From G039029935 sp039029935 (GTDB taxonomy: Bacteria > Chloroflexota > Anaerolineae > Caldilineales > Caldilineaceae): a stretch of 10,166 bases of DNA. The stretch covers positions 1 through 10,166 of the forward strand of contig JBCCFC010000407.1 in assembly GCA_039029935.1 (NCBI GenBank), given 5' to 3'. The notes beneath the pieces are model-generated. The model was not told the origin of the DNA and searched no databases. It worked only from the letters and a program-made list of their open reading frames with translations. The position numbers and the translations under genes were made by a program. Positions 6,418 through 10,166 of this stretch are shown here, in pieces (within the stretch, counting starts at the first letter, position 1; every line of letters starts with the position of its first letter).

Positions 6418-9400
6418 ATGAAACTCATTTTACGAATTATTCTATTCACAACCGTATGCTTTTTATATGCCAGTGTGCCGCAGGATGTTGTCACAGCGCA
6501 TATGCAACCGCAGCAGACCGAGTTCGACTGCACCACCGTGAGCGAAATTCCGCAGATTGAGTGTGAAGCATTAGTGATAATTTACAATGAAACAGGCGGG
6601 CCTGATTGGTCTCTTAGAAACTATTGGTTGCAGACGACGACACCTTGTGATGGATGGTCTGGAGTTAGATGCTCGGGTGGGCATGTGACCGCACTGGGCC
6701 TTGATAACGATAATAAAGGCAACAACCTCATTGGCTTATTGCCTAGTGTCATTGGGGATTTCAGAAGCCTGAAGGCTCTTGACCTATCGGGCAACAAGTT
6801 GAGTAGCATCCCCGTAGAGATTGGTACCCTCTCTAATCTCGAGGTGCTTAGTTTATCTTCCAACCAGTTGAGCAGCATCCCTACAGAAATCAGCAACCTT
6901 TCTAATCTTTCAAAGCTTTACCTTAATGACAACAATTTGAGCAGCATCCCCACAGAAATTAGCAATCTCAATCTTGCTTGGCTTTATCTCAATGATAATC
7001 AATTAAGTAACATACCCGTAAAGATCGGTAACCTCTCTAATCTAGCGACACTTGATTTATCGTCCAACAAGTTGAGCAGCATCCCCGTAGAAATCGGCAA
7101 CCTCAATCTTGTACGGCTTTACCTCAATGATAATCAATTAAGTAGCATTCCCGTAGAAATCGGCAACCTCCGCAATCTCACGACACTTGATTTATCGTCC
7201 AACAAGTTGAGCAGTATCCCCACAGAAATCGGCAACCTCTCTAATCTTTCAGAGCTTTACCTTAATGACAACCAGTTAAGTAGCATCCCTACAGAAATCA
7301 GCAACTTCTCCAATCTTTCGCGGTTCGATCTTTCTCGGAATCAGTTGAGCAGCATCCCTACAGAAATCAGCAATCTCTCTAATCTTTTATGGTTCGATCT
7401 GTCTTGGAACCAGTTAGGTAACCTACCTGTGAGCGTTACACAATTGATCAATCTAAACCATCTGTCTCTTAGCAATAACTATCTAACTGGTATCAGTGAA
7501 GATATAAAAATATTTCTTGATGATAAAGACCCGGACTGGGCTGAAGCTCAACCCTTTTCTTGTTTAAATGTACGTGAGATTCCGCAGATTGAGTGTGAGG
7601 CATTAGTGGCGATTTATCGTGATACAGGAGGACCGAACTGGAAGGAGAGTATTAATTGGTTGCAGACAAGGACACCCTGTAGCTGGTCTGGGGTGGGTTG
7701 CAATAATGGTAATGTAACTAGACTGTCCCTTGTAGGATTTCGGTCCAACAATAATTTAGTTGGTGTCTTGCCGCATGAGTTGGGTAACCTCTTCCATCTT
7801 ACATCTCTTGAAGTATACAATAACAAATTGAGTGGCATCCCCAGTGAATTGGGCAATCTTTCCAACCTCACGACACTTAATTTAGCTGGTAACAAATTGA
7901 GTAGCATTCCGTCGGCACTGGGCAACCTTTCAAATCTCAAGTATCTATATTTATCTATCAACCAGTTGAGCAGCATTCCGAGTGAACTAGGCAACCTCTC
8001 CAATCTCACTTACCTCGAATTATATAGAAACCAATTGAATAGCATTCCGAGTGAACTAGGCAACCTCTCCAATCTCGATACCCTTGAATTAAATCATAAC
8101 CAATTAAGTAACATTCCAGCAGGACTCGGCAATCTTTCCAATCTCAGGGATCTAGATTTATACAACAATCAGTTGCGCAGTATCCCCAGCGAACTGGGTA
8201 ACCTATCTAATCTCACTTATCTCGAATTATATAACAACCAATTGAGCAGTATCCCTAGTGAATTAGGCAACCTCGCTAATCTTACTTTCCTTGATTTATC
8301 TAACAATCATTTGAGCAGCATTCCTAGCGAGCTGGGTAACCTATCTAATCTCACTTCCCTTAGTGTATCTAAAAACCAGTTGAGCAGTATACCCAGTGAA
8401 CTAAGTAACCTACCAAATCTCAACGTCTATTTCGGATACAATCGTGTCGTCATCACCAATGATGATCTAGCCTCGTTTCTCGGTAGTGATTGGTCTGCTA
8501 CACAGACGATTGCGCCAACAAACGTGACCGCCACCGTCCTATCCGACCACACTTTGCAACTCAGTTGGACTCCCATTGCCTTCCAAGATAAAGGTGGTTA
8601 CTATGAGATTTATATAGAGAATGATGGAACTTACACTAAACATGGTGAGACCCACACTAAAAGCGATGGAAATTACGTGATTTCGGGGCTAGAGACTGAT
8701 ACGAGCTATAGTTTTCGGATACGCACTTATACACCAGCACATGATTGGGTACCGCCAATCCATTTTGGATGGATTGGCCCGTATCCTGATGATGACCAGC
8801 GGAATGAATTATGGAGCGAGTATAGCGATGAAATTTCTATTACCACTCCAAAAGTTGCTGATGATTATGAATCTGATAACACTTGTGTCCAGTCAACCAC
8901 CATAGAAACGACTGGGCGTTCTCAATCTCACAATTTTCATCACTCTGGTGACGAAGACTGGATAAAATTCACCGCCCCAGCCACCCGCACCTATCGCGTA
9001 GAAGTAGACATCCCCAACAATTCTCGCGCCGACGTCGATCTCTTCTACTACACCAACTGCGATGTCCTCTCCACCGACCGCTGGACCGAAACCTTTGCAC
9101 CCGGGGTGCGTCTCGACATCAACGCCACCGCTGGACAGACCTACTATCTCAAGCTCTCCCATTTTGATGACAGCGTGGCGGGACGCGATGTCTCCTATGA
9201 TGTATCGGTGCGCCCATTGCCACTGGAAGATGAAGAACCGCGTCGGGCGGTGATTATTGTGGCGGGACGCTATCGGCTCAACGATACATTGCAGGACAAC
9301 ATTGATGAGACGGCAGAGCATGTCTATCAGATGTTTCAGGCACAGCGAATGGAAGCGGATGAAATTTTGGTGCTGGCGGCGAGCAATATTGAGGGCTATG

Positions 9401-10166
9401 ACGATGATGTCACCAACGACAATCTGCGGCGGGGCATTACCCAATGGGCGGTAGAGCAGCTTACCTCGGATGCCGAGAATCCAGTCAACAGTGTCCTCAA
9501 TCTCTACATTATCGATCACGGCGACCCTGACCGTATCTATCTGGATGAGTTTAAGGATGAACGGCTGACACCAGCGGAGTTGGATGGTTGGCTCACCGAG
9601 TTGGAAGCGGCGGTCCCCGGTGTTGTCGTCAATGTCATAATCGAAGCCTGTCATGCGGGCAGCTTTATCGAGCAGAGCGGGAACGCGGGGCGCGATAGCA
9701 TCAGCCATCCGGGGCGTGTCATTGTTGCCTCCACCAGTGCGGACTCTGACGCCTATGCATCCCGCAATGGCATCCACTTCTCGGACAACTTTATCACGCT
9801 GTTGCAACAGGGGCGTGACCTTGCCACCAGCTTTGGCACGGCCAAGAACATCGTGCAACTGCTTTATGGATCACAAGAGCCTTGGATTGATGCCAACGGC
9901 AATGGCATCCCCAACGAGTTTGATGACGCCCAGATTGCGCGCGAACGTGGCTTCAACTATGCGGGGACGCTGGGTGACAACTGGCCGCCGCATATCTTTG
10001 TCGCATCCTTGCCAAATGCTGTCAATGACCGCAGCGGCACAATCCACGCCGACATCCGTGATGACAAACGTGTGCAGGATGTGTGGGCCGTCATCTACCC
10101 ACCGGGCTACATCGCACCCACCAGCGAAAACGAACTGGTCGCCGAAACGGTGGGGACCGACACCAT
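6418..10166 (+). CDS. Secreted LRR-FN3-PPC-C13 (legumain-like) protease, 3' end outside the window
   Basis: The frame is open for 1249 codons to the window edge. Residues 1-27 are a signal peptide (MKLILRIILF...; cleavage perhaps after VTA27), so export is expected. A Cys-containing N-cap (38-85) precedes LRR array 1 (to about 371). A second N-cap (382-428) precedes LRR array 2 (to about 680). Residues 699-812 look like a fibronectin type III domain (LQLSWTP...YVISGLETDTSYSFRIRTY). Residues 815-933 look like a PPC-type beta domain (DDYESDN...GDEDWIKF). From 942 a caspase-fold domain of peptidase family C13 follows: RRAVIIVAGR, NLYIIDHGDPDRIY with catalytic His1034, and NVIIEACHAGSF with catalytic Cys1078. 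C13 enzymes cut after Asn or Asp; specificity here is unknown. After it come IDANGNGIPNEFDD (a calcium-loop-like motif) and a further beta region. LRR ectodomain plus protease suggests recognition coupled to cleavage at the cell surface, which is inference. Confidence 0.88.
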   Translation, partial: MKLILRIILFTTVCFLYASVPQDVVTAHMQPQQTEFDCTTVSEIPQIECEALVIIYNETGGPDWSLRNYWLQTTTPCDGWSGVRCSGGHVTALGLDNDNKGNNLIGLLPSVIGDFRSLKALDLSGNKLSSIPVEIGTLSNLEVLSLSSNQLSSIPTEISNLSNLSKLYLNDNNLSSIPTEISNLNLAWLYLNDNQLSNIPVKIGNLSNLATLDLSSNKLSSIPVEIGNLNLVRLYLNDNQLSSIPVEIGNLRNLTTLDLSSNKLSSIPTEIGNLSNLSELYLNDNQLSSIPTEISNFSNLSRFDLSRNQLSSIPTEISNLSNLLWFDLSWNQLGNLPVSVTQLINLNHLSLSNNYLTGISEDIKIFLDDKDPDWAEAQPFSCLNVREIPQIECEALVAIYRDTGGPNWKESINWLQTRTPCSWSGVGCNNGNVTRLSLVGFRSNNNLVGVLPHELGNLFHLTSLEVYNNKLSGIPSELGNLSNLTTLNLAGNKLSSIPSALGNLSNLKYLYLSINQLSSIPSELGNLSNLTYLELYRNQLNSIPSELGNLSNLDTLELNHNQLSNIPAGLGNLSNLRDLDLYNNQLRSIPSELGNLSNLTYLELYNNQLSSIPSELGNLANLTFLDLSNNHLSSIPSELGNLSNLTSLSVSKNQLSSIPSELSNLPNLNVYFGYNRVVITNDDLASFLGSDWSATQTIAPTNVTATVLSDHTLQLSWTPIAFQDKGGYYEIYIENDGTYTKHGETHTKSDGNYVISGLETDTSYSFRIRTYTPAHDWVPPIHFGWIGPYPDDDQRNELWSEYSDEISITTPKVADDYESDNTCVQSTTIETTGRSQSHNFHHSGDEDWIKFTAPATRTYRVEVDIPNNSRADVDLFYYTNCDVLSTDRWTETFAPGVRLDINATAGQTYYLKLSHFDDSVAGRDVSYDVSVRPLPLEDEEPRRAVIIVAGRYRLNDTLQDNIDETAEHVYQMFQAQRMEADEILVLAASNIEGYDDDVTNDNLRRGITQWAVEQLTSDAENPVNSVLNLYIIDHGDPDRIYLDEFKDERLTPAELDGWLTELEAAVPGVVVNVIIEACHAGSFIEQSGNAGRDSISHPGRVIVASTSADSDAYASRNGIHFSDNFITLLQQGRDLATSFGTAKNIVQLLYGSQEPWIDANGNGIPNEFDDAQIARERGFNYAGTLGDNWPPHIFVASLPNAVNDRSGTIHADIRDDKRVQDVWAVIYPPGYIAPTSENELVAETVGTDT
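6529..6675 (+). other. LRR N-cap 1 (plant-like, disulfide-type)
   Basis: Encodes DCTTVSEIPQIECEALVIIY, then TGGPDW, then TPCDGWSGVRC and a strand HVTALGL. The layout with a hydrophobic helix, Trp-Leu, PC.W.GV.C and VT.L is that of the N-terminal caps on plant-type extracellular LRR domains, also known in bacteria. Cys38, 49, 77 and 85 could form two disulfides in an exported protein. Confidence 0.7.
6769..7521 (+). repeat. LRR array 1, eleven 22-23-residue repeats
   Basis: Repeats follow L..L.L..N.LSSIP.EIGNLSN. Nine units have 23 residues; the units starting at 6907 and 7042 have 22 because one residue is missing in their NLN ends. From 6907 to 7317 two types alternate, LYLNDNQ and LDLSSNK. 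A 34-bp stretch is identical at 7046-7079 and 7181-7214, exactly 135 bp (45 codons) apart, showing that a two-repeat unit was duplicated. Confidence 0.85.
7561..7704 (+). other. LRR N-cap 2, duplicate of N-cap 1
   Basis: Encodes VREIPQIECEALVAIY, TGGPNW, NWLQTRTPCSWSGVGC. In the DNA, 7576-7608 matches 6544-6576 in 31 of 33 bases, 1032 bp apart. The cap is found in the middle of the protein, so the whole cap-plus-array cassette was duplicated in tandem. Confidence 0.75.
7798..8418 (+). repeat. LRR array 2, nine 23-residue repeats
   Basis: Nine units of exactly 69 bp with consensus L..L.L..NQLSSIPSELGNLSN. A 36-bp stretch is identical at 7972-8007 and 8041-8076, one repeat apart, pointing to recent unit duplication. 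Array 2 uses SELGNLSN where array 1 mostly uses TEI(G/S)NLSN, so each array was homogenised separately after the cassette duplication. Confidence 0.88.
9241..9690 (+). other. C13 (legumain-like) protease core within the LRR protein
   Basis: A first strand RRAVIIVAGR, then an N-terminal helix with LQDNIDETAEHVYQMF, a second strand EILVLAAS, a strand NLYIIDHG with the catalytic His codon at 9517-9519, and NVIIEACHAGS with the catalytic Cys codon at 9649-9651. DHG plus EAC..GS fits family C13 better than caspase family C14 (HG and QAC.G). Both catalytic residues are present, so it is predicted active. Confidence 0.82.

Noticed and set aside
6769..8418. Regularly spaced repeats that could suggest a CRISPR array
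   Set aside because: The 69-bp period is a coding LRR period in an open frame, with graded similarity over the whole unit instead of fixed repeats and unique spacers.
8893..9858. Long minus-strand open frame of 321 codons
   Set aside because: It lies entirely antisense to the well-supported PPC-C13 protease coding region, has no family-like motif, and is a by-product of the GC-rich codon use there.

Overview
This is an accessory-type stretch of a bacterial chromosome with balanced base composition. The gene families present are a TPR lipoprotein, a C39-like cysteine peptidase with a small partner, an AAA ATPase fused to a PD-(D/E)XK nuclease, an Rpn-type PD-(D/E)XK protein, and a secreted LRR protein carrying a C13 (legumain-like) protease domain. 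This set is familiar from filamentous Chloroflexota and to some extent cyanobacteria. Chloroflexota is my best guess, inferred from family content only; there is no rRNA or housekeeping marker to confirm it.

Left part (1-2888): a TPR-repeat lipoprotein gene (13 TPR units behind an acidic, disordered linker) runs in from the left edge. After 73 bases come two tightly coupled genes whose stop and start overlap (TAATG): an unrecognised 178-residue protein with an acidic tail, and a C39-like peptidase. The peptidase reading frame is broken by one extra G in a GGGG run at 2569-2572; skipping one base restores a 160-residue protein with Cys, His and Asp at the expected places.

Middle part (2889-6268): a gene-free stretch ends in an extended -10 promoter driving a 518-residue AAA ATPase/PD-(D/E)XK fusion. 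Convergent to it is an Rpn-family PD-(D/E)XK gene on the minus strand, with a near-consensus promoter and a good ribosome binding site but an amber stop at codon 22, where relatives usually have Trp. Between the two lies a short relic-like fragment encoding a calcium-loop motif very like one inside the C13 protease gene at the right end.

Right part (6418 to the right edge): one open reading frame of more than 1249 codons, open to the last base. It has a signal peptide, two successive cassettes each made of a plant-type LRR N-cap plus an array of 22-23-residue LRRs, an FN3-like domain, a PPC-like beta domain, and a C13/legumain-like caspase-fold protease with the His-Gly and Glu-Ala-Cys motifs. 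This predicted extracellular recognition-protease fusion is the most interesting object in the window. The LRR part looks AT-richer and the protease part GC-richer, suggesting modular assembly.

The genes do not form one obvious pathway. The window looks like a collection of lineage-specific modules (repeat scaffolds, proteases, mobile-type nucleases), two of which carry a single-base disruption that is either recent decay or assembly error.
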